Of a DNA stretch of 64,000 nucleotides, positions 48,701 through 62,700 are shown one piece after another; position 1 is the stretch's first letter, and the number at the start of each line of letters is the position of its first letter. The stretch is from Panonychus citri (taxonomy: Eukaryota; Arthropoda; Arachnida; Trombidiformes; Tetranychidae), in assembly GCF_014898815.1 (NCBI RefSeq), contig NW_026515416.1, positions 1,488,001-1,552,000 of the forward strand, written 5' to 3'. The notes under the pieces were generated by a model. It did no database searches. It had not been told where the DNA came from and saw only the letters and a program-made list of their open reading frames with translations. The position numbers and the translations under genes are program-made.

Positions 48701-50347
48701 GTTTTCAAGTTCACTTCTAGTACAATAATCAATGAATCTTAATTACAGGTTGAGGGATTAATTGATTGATTGTTGTTATTGTTTTCAACTCGTCTACGAT
48801 CAAGGTTAATCACGAATTTCCAATAGTTAATCTGATTGTTATCATGTTGATTACAATCAAATATAACAAAGTTATCAGATTATCTCTTGTTGAACATTTC
48901 TTTCTCTCTCTCTCTCTCTCTTTCTCTTTCTCTCTCAAATCGTTGTCTATCTCATCTATTGATAATATCAATTCATTTACTTTAATCCAAAGCTGGAAAC
49001 TTTAATTCACTGACCATGAACATGTTAATGATGATAAAGAGTAAAAGTAATTACCATTGCAGTAATTGGCTGAATCATCATGATGACTGTTTTCAAGTTA
49101 ATTAGTTGATCAATTTGGTTTATTTTACTTGGTTCTTATCCAGAAATATTTGCAAAAATCTGAAAAAAAAGTTCCAACATCTGAAATTGTATGAGAATCA
49201 ATGAGCAAGGAATAGTGTTAATGATGAACTTGCTAATGATAATGATGACAGAAATTATCTCACAATCAATATATATAAGATGCGAATTGACCTTGAGTTA
49301 GTTTTTGACATGATCAATTTTCCTGAACTTCTCTCTATCTAAATCAAGGGTAAAATTGACAAGAAAAAACCGATAATCCAGATTTTCAGAGCATTTCAGA
49401 ATAACTCAGAGAATTGACTTTCTCTCATTAATATATCCCCTGATATTGAACATTGTATTCAATGAACATAAAGTATCATTATTTCTGGTTAAAATTGAGC
49501 TGAATTTTCAATTGAATTTCCAATATCATGATTATCATGGTATTGGAAAAAAAACCTCTGAATAAATTTTCACTCATCTTATCATGAATCAGGAATATCA
49601 ATATGTTTATATTAGTATATCTAAATTGAGATCAATAGACAGGGGAAAGGTTAATCACTGATTTAAACCCACGCCAATGAACTGAATCAGTTGGATTTTG
49701 ATTTAATGGTTAATTGTTTGTTTATTATTATTATTATCAAACAACTTACTCTGATTGTTATGAAGATTTTGTATCAATTGATATTTGATTGAAACAAAAT
49801 TGATCGAAAACCAGTAATCTAATTTAATTTGAACTTTACAAGTTTATCAAAGTGATTCAACTCTAATTTGAATGACGATCAATTGAATGATGAGGGCAAT
49901 GATGATAAAGGAGGAGTGGGAAAAGGTATAAAATTACATTAAACATGATAATGATAATGATGATTATACAAGTAACTTAATTATCAATCTAATTGGTCAT
50001 TTCAAATTGAGTGTTACTGTTTTTCAGATAACCAAATAATCAACAAGGTAGGGAAAAAAAGATGATAAGATGATAATGATGATGATGATGAAAAATACCT
50101 GATGAATTAACCATCATTTACTTAGATGATGTGATGAAAAAAAGGATGACAATTGTTAACAACAGTCAGAATGATCAGGTGATTTCTTATTTACTTGAAT
50201 CATGTTTATCCCTCTTTTTATCATCATCATCTTCATGATGATAATGAGCATCATCAGGAGTAAAATGTCACGTTGATTTTTTTTCACTCTTATAAAGTTC
50301 AGAGTCAATTCCTATCAGAATCAATAATTGAATATTGATAGTCAGAG

Positions 50348-50386
<39 letters not shown>

Positions 50387-53300
50387 GAGAGTGGGGTAAA
50401 TAAGGGTGGGGCATTTATGTACCTTATTGTTAACCAATTTCATAGTATATAAATTAATTATAACAATGAACATGTCACCCAATTGAATACATTCAATGTC
50501 TCTTCATGATTTTTGGGTCTCTTTTTGTTGTTGTTGTTACTTAGCTTCTTATGAGCCATTTCACTTGCCAGAGTAAATATTACATGATAAATATAATAAA
50601 CTTGCATGATTTTCATGATAATATACATTCACAATTTGACAGAATTGTGAATGCTTCTTGAACACTTTTGCTTCCAGTAACATGCTAAGTGCATGATGTC
50701 TATTATAATATCATAGAAAACAAATTGACCTCGTTAGAATAAAATGTTTTCTTTTTTTCATCTTTCTTTCTCTCTGTCTTTTTTGTTCTTCCTTTTCACT
50801 TTCCCGGCTATTATATCATCATGAAGATGATATTATCATTGTTGTCGTTGTTGACATTGTTTTCAATTTCCTTACACAGTATATTAGACATTTGAGTTGA
50901 TTCAGTCACTCACTCACTCAAAATGTGCCATATGGATTCAACTATTTCTGTCACACAGAATCGATTGTAAAATAGCTGCGAAAGAGAGAGAGAGAGAGAT
51001 GAAGCTCTGAATGGGGAAGATTCCAAAGCAGATTCAGATGAATTCAGGGAATACTTAGTTAAGTCTATTCGACGTGAGCATCCGAAAGTAATATCGTAAA
51101 CAATTATCAACTCGACTATTGTTTTCTATTCTCATGAGACAGATAATCAGGAAGGAATTTTGGAAATGGAATAAGTAGAAAAAAAACTTTTTTCTCTTCT
51201 TTTTCTATTCTATTTTCTCTAACTGTCTTCTAATATTTCATATTGGGTGTATGTTGAGTTCTCTCTCTCTCTCTTCTCTTTCTATTTACTTCCTCTTTCT
51301 TGTCATCATGATTTTCAGAACTTTGCAAAGAGAAAAAGTGAAAAAAATCATTCTCACAGATGAAAGAATAGAAAAAAAAACTTTTTTTTTTCGTTCCTCG
51401 ATGAATGAATATGATCCATGGTGAAAATGTGGAAAATTCTGACAAGGACTTGTGACTCTCGAGTCAAGAACTTTTTTTATGAACAATCTTGATACAATTG
51501 TTACGATTACATAGTATGGGCTTGGCTCATATTATTATTATCATGTTTAACCAACTGAATTAAAATAATCAAGTGTAATGGACTAGGTATTGATGTAGTT
51601 ACTGTTTGCCACCATGAAAAATGCTTTCTCCATCCATGAATTGAACAAAAAATTGGAAACATTTCTCAAGGTCAATTCCATACGATTCATTGGAATCCTT
51701 TAAGATCTTGAATTGAATCAAATCTTATCACTCATACAAAAATATCATGTAAATATTTACCATGAAATTGTTTATTCAACTGTTAATCAACTCATTCCAA
51801 TTAATTTTACCCAACCAACTTTTAATCTCACGAGTAACAGTTGATTACAATTATATATTCACCATTAATTGTTATCATGATAACTTGATCAGCCACAACA
51901 TTAATCAAGAGCTACTTAAACATTTAATTTCCAACATGATAATTGATCCAATTAAGAATATAAAAGCAAAATTAAATAATTTCCAAACATTTTGAGAGCA
52001 ATTTAAACAACTAAATTTGTTTAATCAACTTTGAAGAAACAAAAAAGTTAGTTAAACTTATTCGTGCAAATCAATCAATCTAATAATTAATCAACTTGGA
52101 AAGGGAAAACTAATCAATGATTTGATGATAATTATTTAGATTTTCAAAAGTTTGATTAGCATGAAAACTAATCCTGGGTGATTAATCTTGATGAGTGAAA
52201 AATATGTTACACTTTCTGTTGATAATCATCATCATCATGTCTCAAAATTTTCCACCTTTCAACTTCCCACTTGTTCATCATCCTTCATCATCTTCATCAT
52301 CATTTCCCTGAGTCTCACCATTATCCTTTCCACCCCCGATTGTTTCTCAAATAATAACTGTACATGGATAATGATGATAAGTTTCATGATAGAAATGGGA
52401 AGAAGATGAAGAAAAAAATGATCTCACCCAAGTGAATGTTCAATTCACTTACCAAAGGGTGGGCAACATTTCATGAGCTGAATTATTGAATCAAATGAAA
52501 ATTGGGATTTTGAGCATCATCATAAACGCTGATAATATATCGTTACCATGAAGGAAGAGGAATCATCATCTTTTTTTCCCTCCTCATGTTCCTGATCCTC
52601 AAAAATGAATCATTTTCCTTTCACCCTCTCATGTTAAGATTATCTCTTATTTCTGAGTGTTAATCTTATGCTGAGAGATAAGTATCATGCTACTTGATTG
52701 TCTTGTTATTTTTTCTCAACCTTTAAGAATCAAGGTGTCAGATAAATAGGGTTGGTGAACCAACTAAATGAGCCACCTTATTGTTATATAATCACTTTTA
52801 TTATCTTGTCTCATGAAAGGTTAACTCGAGCAATTGAAAATTCTGAAAGAAGTTCATTTTTTTTTCTCACTCCCATCATGGCTTATGCTTTTCCACCACG
52901 ATCATCAAATTGATCCCAGCCCACTCTCTATGTATATATGTGTCTCTGTGTGTTTATATTAACCAACTTTTCCTTTCCACCCTTCATGTTAACAATGATA
53001 ATAATCAGTTAGGTCAATTAGTCAGATCATCAATCTTATTCAACAGATTCTGAATACTCAGATTCAGATTTTATGATTATATTGTTACCATTAACTCCCA
53101 GTCACTTTTAGCTACATGAAATTTTTTTTCCCTTCCTCCATCTATTTATCCATCGATTCCTCCTCCTCCTCCTCCTTCATAGATGAAATTTCATTCTGAT
53201 ATATAATTCAGTCTATCGGCCATGTTATCATCATCATGTTCATCATCATAATCAATTTGGATTTCATTTTATCTCCTTTTACCTTTCAAGATATTAATCA

Positions 53301-56300
53301 CCTACAATCTATCTATCAGTTGTTGAGTATATGAACTTGATTCCACTCCCTCATATCATCATCATGGTAATATCATGGCGATCATGTTATTAGCCTACTA
53401 GGTTTTTTGAATGATAAGTTTCTGAATTAGCAATTGATTGAAATCATAACTATCCTGTCAGTACATACGATTTGATTAGTTGAATACTATTATTATCATT
53501 TGTATTGGTTATCATGATGATATTACATATAAATATCTCATGAACCTCTGAATTATTGAGATAACATTGAATATCAAACCACTTGATCGTTATTAATTGG
53601 GACTGTTTTTACCAAACTATATATTGATATGATTCTTATCAATTCAGATCAGGTTAGTTTCCAATCGATATGAAACTTAGGAATTATTAGAAATTTAATT
53701 TTCGGAATTCTGAAATTCTCTTTTTTTTCCTCTTCTCAGAATTTCAAACAATTCCGTTTCTAAGGTGATTTACAATTTTGTTACTTCTTCTGTTCACCTT
53801 GAATATGTCTACAGAATTAGAAGGTCATTTGAATTCTAAGCATGGAGAGAGAGAGAGAGAAATTATATTAATTTGAAGTCTCAAAGAAACTTGAATGATA
53901 TTGATTAGAACTTTTTCCCTCTTATTTCTTAGTTTATCTGCTTGTTATTACTTATTTAAGATGAAGAATCGTAGTAATCAAAATTGTTTCTATTGATTTG
54001 ATACATGAAACTGAGTCAATTGTGATTGAGGAGTAAGATAACAATAATTTCATCAGAATAATCGATAAATTGTAAATCATTTGATGAGATAAAGAATAAA
54101 AAAAAACGATGAGAACATGACCGAGTTGAATTCGAAGGAAGGAAATAACAACTCTAAACTCGACTAATAGCAATTAATTGTAAGATGTTCATAATCAATT
54201 AGCTGAGAGAAATGTTCATTATCGATGATTATTCATATTAATCAATAATCATCATGATTAAATTTCGATTACAACTTTAATCTAGCAATTTCCTTTTTCT
54301 CTATCAAACTTTTTTCCCCATATATTAATATATTGCTAAGTTTTATCTCATCGAATTGAAACTTCTCCCCTGTTATATTACATGAATTAATGGAAATTTC
54401 ACCCTAGTTATGAATAGATAACCATGATATTTGAAACAGAATGAGGAAGAAAACATATCAATCAAAAACTATGTTGCTCCTTGTCCGAAATTGATGTGAG
54501 GGTGAGAGAGAGAAAAAAAGTTCAGTGCATGAACTCGACAGAGAATCAGACAGAATCAGGTTTCCATGTTAGATAAGATATAGAATTGAATTTCCATCAT
54601 GTTCATACAGGATGCTAATACAATTGTACAAGAAGAAAGAGAGAGAGAGAGAGATATAATAACAATAGATTGAGAAGTTGAGAGAAAATATTCTGATATT
54701 TCTAACGAAAAAAAAAACTATTCTCTTTCATCTAAAGTTCTGAATCAATGGTTGCGAATCAATATCAATAGACAAGAAGAAAAAAATTACATATAAATAG
54801 ATATTCCAATAATCTCTTGGTAATTTAGGTAAATTATCGTTATGATTGAATTTCGGAATTTTCTTAAAGACGAACAAAAAGTTTCGAAAACTTTTCTTTC
54901 CAATATTCATTCAGATCATCTAAACTTTTCTCATGAATTTTCATGGTTCATTTAATGCAAATATACCTTTTATTTAGTGGTATGATTAGTGGTGTAAGGT
55001 AAATCATGATATTCATCTGAATAATATGATAGGAAAGACGATTGTAAATTGTTTATAAAACTGAGTACGTTTGATGCTGGTAACATCTTATTCAACGATT
55101 TCATCCTTAATCTTGATCATGTTTCATATCTTAATAACATAAACCTCTTCATCATGATCATCATCTTGATCCATCAATTTGATTTATCATCATCATGATT
55201 GATTCTGTCAATATATTTATCAAGAAAAAGAACAGAAAAATTTCTCTCTCTCCACTTAATCCAACTAATATTTGCTACATCATTTGATGTCCAACAATCA
55301 ACTCCATATTATTGATTTATAATTGTTACCCTGGTGAGGGGAAAAAGTGAATTTGTTGCTTTGATCTCTTTGGAACTTTCTCCCCCATGTAAATCATGAT
55401 CATCATCACCATTTGAGAATCACTCATGGTATTGGAAATTTACATTATCCATACAATCACAATTTCAATGGTAATCTTTGTGTTATGATAAGTAATGGTC
55501 AGTGAATATTCAGTGACCATGAGTAATGTTTTCAACTGTATTCCATTCATCTAATTCTGATTTTAAAAGTGATTACAAATCACCAGACAAGATAAAGTTT
55601 CAGAATCTGAATCACAACTTTTTCCTCCTCTATTTTGTCATTGATAATGTGAAACAAAATCGCTTTTGTATCATTGAGTTTCATTTTCATGGTCGATCTG
55701 TTGATATTGGCTGAGAGACTGAAAAAATATCCAACTAAAAATAGCTAGTGAACTAAATAAATGCTGGAACTTTGGAATTGAAATTGAGGTGAGAAAAATC
55801 AAGAAAAAGTTCTGATATTATTTCAAGTCAAGTTTCAAGTTCGTAAATTGTAATTGTTTGAGCTAGAAAAGTTATTATAAAGTATAAATTGAATTAATAA
55901 CTTTAACACAAAACTAGTGATATAATGATTATCATGATTATTCATGGAAAATCATGAATATTAAAAGTTCATCTGTAACATATTATATGATAGAAAAAAT
56001 ATCTTCAAGTGTAGAAAAAAAGTTGCTAAATTATGCAAAATGCTTTCTTCATGGTTGTCAGAATTCCAAAATCAATTCTACATTTAATTCACCCGACTGA
56101 GGAATATTTATTTCACCTTAAAATCGGTCATTTTTTTTTTTCGTCATGTGAATAATTTTTGCGTTCTTTCAAGTGTTCAATGTCACATTCGAATGACGAA
56201 ATGCGAACTTCGATAATTAAACGTGATAGTCCTAAGTGGTAATCGATCATTTCTGATAAAATATTTCAATATCACAGAGTAGCATAGGTAAATCGAGCCA

Positions 56301-59300
56301 GTTCTAGCTTTCTGATAAAACGCGGATAAAATTTCATAGTTTGATTATTGTAACTCATGTAATCGTTTGAATGTCGATTACTTTGTTGGATTTGATATAA
56401 TAGAAGCGAAATTAACCAATAGCATAGCCTTGATTACCTTGTTTCAACCAACCAATAGAGTCATCTGAGCTTTTAGAGTCACCAAATTTTGTTCACAAAG
56501 TTTGACATATTTGCCATATTTGCCTTTAAATGCATTCATCATAATCTATTAAAAGTCCGGATATTTTGATGAGCACTTTACATATGACCTTCAAATGACT
56601 TCTAAATGTATTCTTCGGGGAGTGGCTGCAATGACCTGTGAGCTCGAAAGGTTAAACGTTCCAATACAGTTTACTCCTTCTGGTCCAGTTTGACCTTGAC
56701 ATGTTTTTGAGCTCTTAAGATATTGAGTAAAATAGCTTTAGTTGATAAAAAACGTCCTGCAGAATCCTCGTAGCTTGAGCACAACTTTGCCTGGAGGATT
56801 ATCATCTTATTCATAAATAAGGTCTTCGGTTCTACCGAACATAATATGAAAACTTTCTTCCCTTTACATTGTCATCCTTCAATTCCTCTAGACATCAATA
56901 AAATTACAAGAACGATTCATGAGTCCGATCTTCAAGATGATATTGACCCAATTTTTATCAAATGCTTTGATTTTACAATCTCTTTTAAGACAAATTTATT
57001 TTTTAAATGATGTAAAAATAGTACATATATCTTATCATGAATGATAACTTTGCTCCAGAAGTTATTCTTGATATTGGTTCAATGATGTTGCTTATGATAA
57101 AAAATGCTAAATAAAACTAACTGAGAAAACTATCTAATAATCATTGAGATGTTTAAATAGTTATCAAACATATAAAGCTCATGTATTTTAGGATTACTAT
57201 TTACCGTTATCATTAATCAACAATCTGATCTTGATAATTGTGCTCAGTAAACATTTCAAATAAAACAAACTCTTCATCAATCAACACCAATTAGTTTGTA
57301 TTTTGAAACAATTAAGCTACCTAATAGTCACTAAAAAGAGGATCAATAACAGTCTGGTGAACCAAAATCTTCATGAGAGGTGAGAAATTTAAGAAAAATG
57401 TTACAAACGGAAACGGAAACTTGATGAAAAGGATAAACTATCGATATTGTCTGAGAAAACCTCATATTCCCCAAACAATTATTTCTCTTTGATTTTCTAA
57501 CTTTCTATCTCTTTAAAAAATATATAAAAACTCATCAATTTTTCAACATTTCATGATGGGTGGAAAAGAGATAAAGTTGAAACCAGGAAATAATAAGACT
57601 AAAAAAGTTCCAAATAAATCATTGAACTTACTTACGAATCCTTAATCGTATCTCAGTTAATATAATACTTTAATTCAGTTGAAGAGAGGAAAACATGAAA
57701 AGTTCATAACCCAATCAGAACATCATGAGGATAACTATTGAAAGAAAAATATTCATTGAGAAAGTAAAAACAATAATAATATTTGGCATTATTTTCCCTT
57801 GTCACTCAAATGTCACCATTTTCATTAATGAAAATAATAAATATCAACTTGATTAAATTCAATTTCTCATGCAAAATAATCAAGAAGAGAAAAAAACTTT
57901 TTAAATAACTAAATTCAATTTCAATGAATGATAATCATGATATTAACCAAAAAAAGAGTAAAAATAAACTAAATTATTAACCATGATCAGAGTGATTGTT
58001 ATATCATGAAAATTACGATGATTAATATTCTGAGAATAGTAATTAAATCTGTACATTTATCATCTCATTGTGTTCATTAAATTAATGAGCTGATGAGAAG
58101 GAAAAATTTTCAGAATCAGTTATCATTAAGATTCAGTTGATTGTCAGGTTTGGTAATGATGATTATTATAATTGTTTCCATCTTATAATCATTTGGTTAT
58201 CTCTTAGAACTGAATCTAATCATGATCAGGTTTAAATTCATTCCCTGTAATTTAATATAAACATTGAGAATTGATTCTCATTATATGAATACCTTTATGT
58301 AAATATCATCAACTAAGCTCAATTTTTCATCACCATAATTCAATTAATTCAGTTGAGATTGAAATGATCAACATACTATAGTAGAGTTGATTTACTTTTA
58401 TAATCAATTGTTACCTTGATTGTAACAATTTATTCATCAATTAACCCTGTCAATTGCCATGGATTTGTGTTAGTTAACTAATTAATTTCATTTTCAAATC
58501 AATTGATTTCTATGCTTTAGTGTCAACACTTTGCTTTTAATTGTTTTTCTAATACAATTTAACTATAACAATCAATCAATCAATCAATCTAAGTAATAAT
58601 TGTTGATTAAGATGATTAATTATTTCTGCTACTTGATTAAAGTATGAAAAAGATATTCAAAGTTAATTAATTTCAATATACTAATTGTCAAACTTTGATT
58701 AGATTGAAATTACCACTTGAATAGTCAGTTAATTGTTGCTGTGAGTTAATTTATTGTTACGAATTTGATTCAAGTTGATTTACTTGAATATTTAATTGAA
58801 TTGTTTATTGATGGATATTATCAAATGATTGATTAATTTGAACATCATGTTAATGGTATTATAATACTATTGACAATTAATGGTTGTCAGAGCTAATTAA
58901 AGTTTAATTTTACATTCAAATATCCCAATTTATCAAGGGAAATATTAAAATCCAAACCAATTAACTAATAGACTTCTGGATTAGTCAAACCTTAATTCAT
59001 CATCGCTCTCAATAATTAGCATTGATCGTTAAGATAATGATCAGCTGATCATAATAACTAATTATCCGGATAAAATTTCATGATAAATTCAGTCTGAACT
59101 ACTGAGTTATTAGTTAATTGTTACAGCTCATTTGTAATGAAATTGTATCATGAATCTTATCAAAATTCAAGTCTCTTATTTTATTCATTGAATAAACTAA
59201 TTTGGAGACTGAAAAAATTAGATAAAGTTGAGAATCATGTTAGAATTTGATTAGAGTTCAATATAATTACTGTTTTAACAATTAAATCAGATTAGATATT

Positions 59301-59702
59301 ACACCAAGGACCCTGAAAATGGTTACACTATCAACTATCAACTCAAGTTGAATAATAAGCTTGAACAATTTAGTTTAATCGTCAAGATAACATAAAGCAA
59401 TCAATTATCACATAATTATTTAACTTAATTAAATGGATGAATCGGAGCATATTGAAACAATTAAGTTCATGGATAGTCACCACAATGACAATCAATGACA
59501 ATCTGATGACTAAATGATTTTCATTAAGGAAGAGAAATTTCTGATTTTAACTTTTTCTACAAAAATAAGATAAACGGAAACGGAAACAAATGAATATGTT
59601 TCTCATGTTCATGGTGATAACTTTTTCTCTTCCTTTTCACCACAATCTATGAATCGACAGATTTCCGGTTCCAACATGAAAGTCTCACCAAACTGCAAAG
59701 GA

Positions 59703-59755
<53 letters not shown>

Positions 59756-62700
59756 ATCACCAATTTGTGACAATCGAAAACGAAATGAGAATCAATGTTA
59801 ATGATTAAGCTTCGTATTCATCAGTATCTTGATTATCTTTTATCTGATCAATGGGAAATCCTTTTCTGTACCTGGAGAAATTTGTGAATCAATTGCAACT
59901 CTCATAGATATCAACAGGAAATCTCATTGGTTTTCCGTTGTTGGTGTTGAAACTGATCAATACATTGAAGAAGATGATGATGAGGGAGACGAAGAGTGGA
60001 ACGTGAAAATTGATTGATATTTAAGCTTCACTTGTGTTCACAATTTGTTCATTCACTTGATTCACTCACCTTGTTAATCAAACAATTACCAATTACATTT
60101 TTTTGTGAACAAAAAAAAATCCCTTTAAATCAACAAAAATGATGAACTTCATGGTTTCCCTTATCTTAGCAATTGTTGCTCTCTGTTTGTACATTGGTGT
60201 CCCAATGGTTGAGGCCGGTTTCCTCGGTGGTTACGGTAACAGGTAAGCTAATTTAATTTCAATCAATTTGCCAGCAATTAGCTAAATCATTAGACACCTT
60301 TATCCTTATACCAATGATGAGATACTTTAACTTAATCTCATGTACAAATCTAAGTGATAAGTGAAAATGTCCTTTCCTTATTAGCTTGATAATCAATAAT
60401 AATAATATTTAGAGAGCTGATTAATTATGGTTTCTGAATCTATTCAAATCTCATGAGATGAGTATCATGATGATTATCAGCAATTTACTTGTTCTTGTTT
60501 ATTATCCTCTGATAATGATGATTTATCCTCAATCAGATTATATAAATGTGATATAATCCATTAAATCAATTGCGACAACATGTAAAAGTTATTAAAAAAA
60601 AAATGTATCTAATAGATTATCATGTTAACTATTAGCTTGATGTTATTCTGATTACAATTAACTGATTACTTTTGCAAATTATTCACTCGTAAACCAACAT
60701 TTTTAGCTAATCATTTCCTTGATTGTTCAGTTAATCTACTCTGATTATCCAATTGTAATCAAATTTTTTCTTCTTCATTTCCATTGTTCTGACCCATCAA
60801 CAGAGGCTACGGCGGTGGATACGGCGGCGGATACGGTAGTGGATACGGAGGTTACAACCGAGGATATGGCGGTGGATACGGAGGATACAACCGTGGATAC
60901 GGTGGATATGGATATGGCCGTTAAAATGTTCCGACATTTCAATGAGGTTTATCATCAATTATTGTTATTCATTGATAATTCCTAATCACATTTCTTTATT
61001 AACATGGATTCTGTGATAATGGTTATCTTGATTTGAATTTTTCTCACTCAAATCAAACATTTTACCATCATGATAATCACCATATATTATCAACTGATAT
61101 AATGATTTTTAATGATATTCAATAGCAACTTTATCAACTACTATCATCAAATATTAATCAAATATTAATAAGTGTAATTTTTTTTACTTCACTTTGTATT
61201 TTACTGAGGGAAGATTATATCAAATTCAATTAAAGTTCTTGAGTGCATATTACATATTCGAGATTGATATTATTTATTAGAACTTTTTTTCTTCTCCTCT
61301 GAAAGTTTTTCATTATTTTACCTGCTTTTCTTCAGCTTATTATCCTTAAGATGATGATGCTGATGATTATGATGATGGCGTATTATCATCATCGTCATCA
61401 TCGTCATCATCTTTATGCGAAAGTAATATTATTATTATAACTTTGATGACGATGTTTATGTTTATTTTTTTTTCTTTTCGTCTTTTATATATATATATTT
61501 ATTTCTGTATCTTTGGTGATTCTGTTTCATCTTTACCATGAAAGAAGATGATAAATAAGATGTTGGAAAAAGTTTTAATCATCATAAGGAATACATATTG
61601 AGTCCATTGAATATAATACTTACCAATGGCCAACTAATTTAGTTGAATCTTTGATATTCTTTTCTATTTTTTTTGTTCTCTTATCCATTTATCATCATCT
61701 CTTAATCCTCATCTTGTTCATTGTCTTCATCCTTTTCGATGGAGATGATTAATTGAAATGATTTTTTCTTCTTATCATTATTATTATTAAGGAATCTTCA
61801 TTTTATTTTCTCCATGGAGAAACTTGCCCTATCTCTTTCTTTCTCTCTTTCTCACTCACTGTCTTCATTTCCAGAACTTTCAGAACTTTTCTCTACCTAT
61901 GTAATCATAATGAATACTAATCTATTTATTGTAACATATGATGATTCTAATGGCTCAGAATAATTTCTGGTTACAGTTTTCAGAGGATTAACTACCTGAT
62001 AGTTTATCAAGATTTAAAAAAGAATGAAAAAATTTCCGAGCAAAGGAAAAAAAAATGATCGTTTATCATGATGATGTTCATGAAACAAATAGACTTAAAA
62101 AAAGAGGATATTAAGTGATGATTCTCACCACCATGAAATGATCTTGTTGAAGGTCAGGCTGTATATTCAACAAGCACCATGTCTACCATGAAATTCAGGT
62201 GAAAAGGTACAATCCTTTTCAAGAATGAACAAAAAAAAGGTACGAAAAGAGAAACTGATTTTTTCTCTTCTATCGATTCAGAAATTTGATACAAACTGAA
62301 CAGGATGATACATGGAAGATGAAATGAAATGATAATCATCCTCATCCTCATCCTCATCCTTTTATTGAGGATAAAGTTTGGTATTAACTTTTTTTTTCAT
62401 TCAACATTTGAAAGGAATGAAAAAAAATGTTATTTTAAATGTTATCAACTATTAAATTGACTTTGAGTTAATTTGGTTCTGTGTTAATCTATTATTTGCC
62501 TGTGGTAGTTAATTTGTTTTTCCAATGATAATCAATCTAATCTTGGATAATAACGATCAGCAATCAAGTTGTATGATAGTTTAACAATTAAATCGTGACA
62601 ACAATTAATTGCTGGTATTTGATTTGAATAAACATATTAGACTGGATAAAATAACAATGTAATCAAATTGCTTCAAGATTAGTTTGTAATTGATTGTTAA

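Larger units (their letters stand above)
46468..59706 (+). other. GPCR intron, 5' part; no coding exon recognised
   Basis: Begins at the donor after exon 1. It first carries ACAATTAA-type DNA (to about 47.1 kb). Then comes a long GATGAT/TCATGA/AAAAAAGTTCT-rich stretch to about 56 kb, a distinct island at 56.1-56.95 kb, and ACAATTAA-rich DNA again from about 58.1 kb. Short (AG)n or (CT)n runs are near 47,483, 48,905, 50,371, 50,986, 53,847 and 54,640. No exon was found on either strand. Confidence 0.5.
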
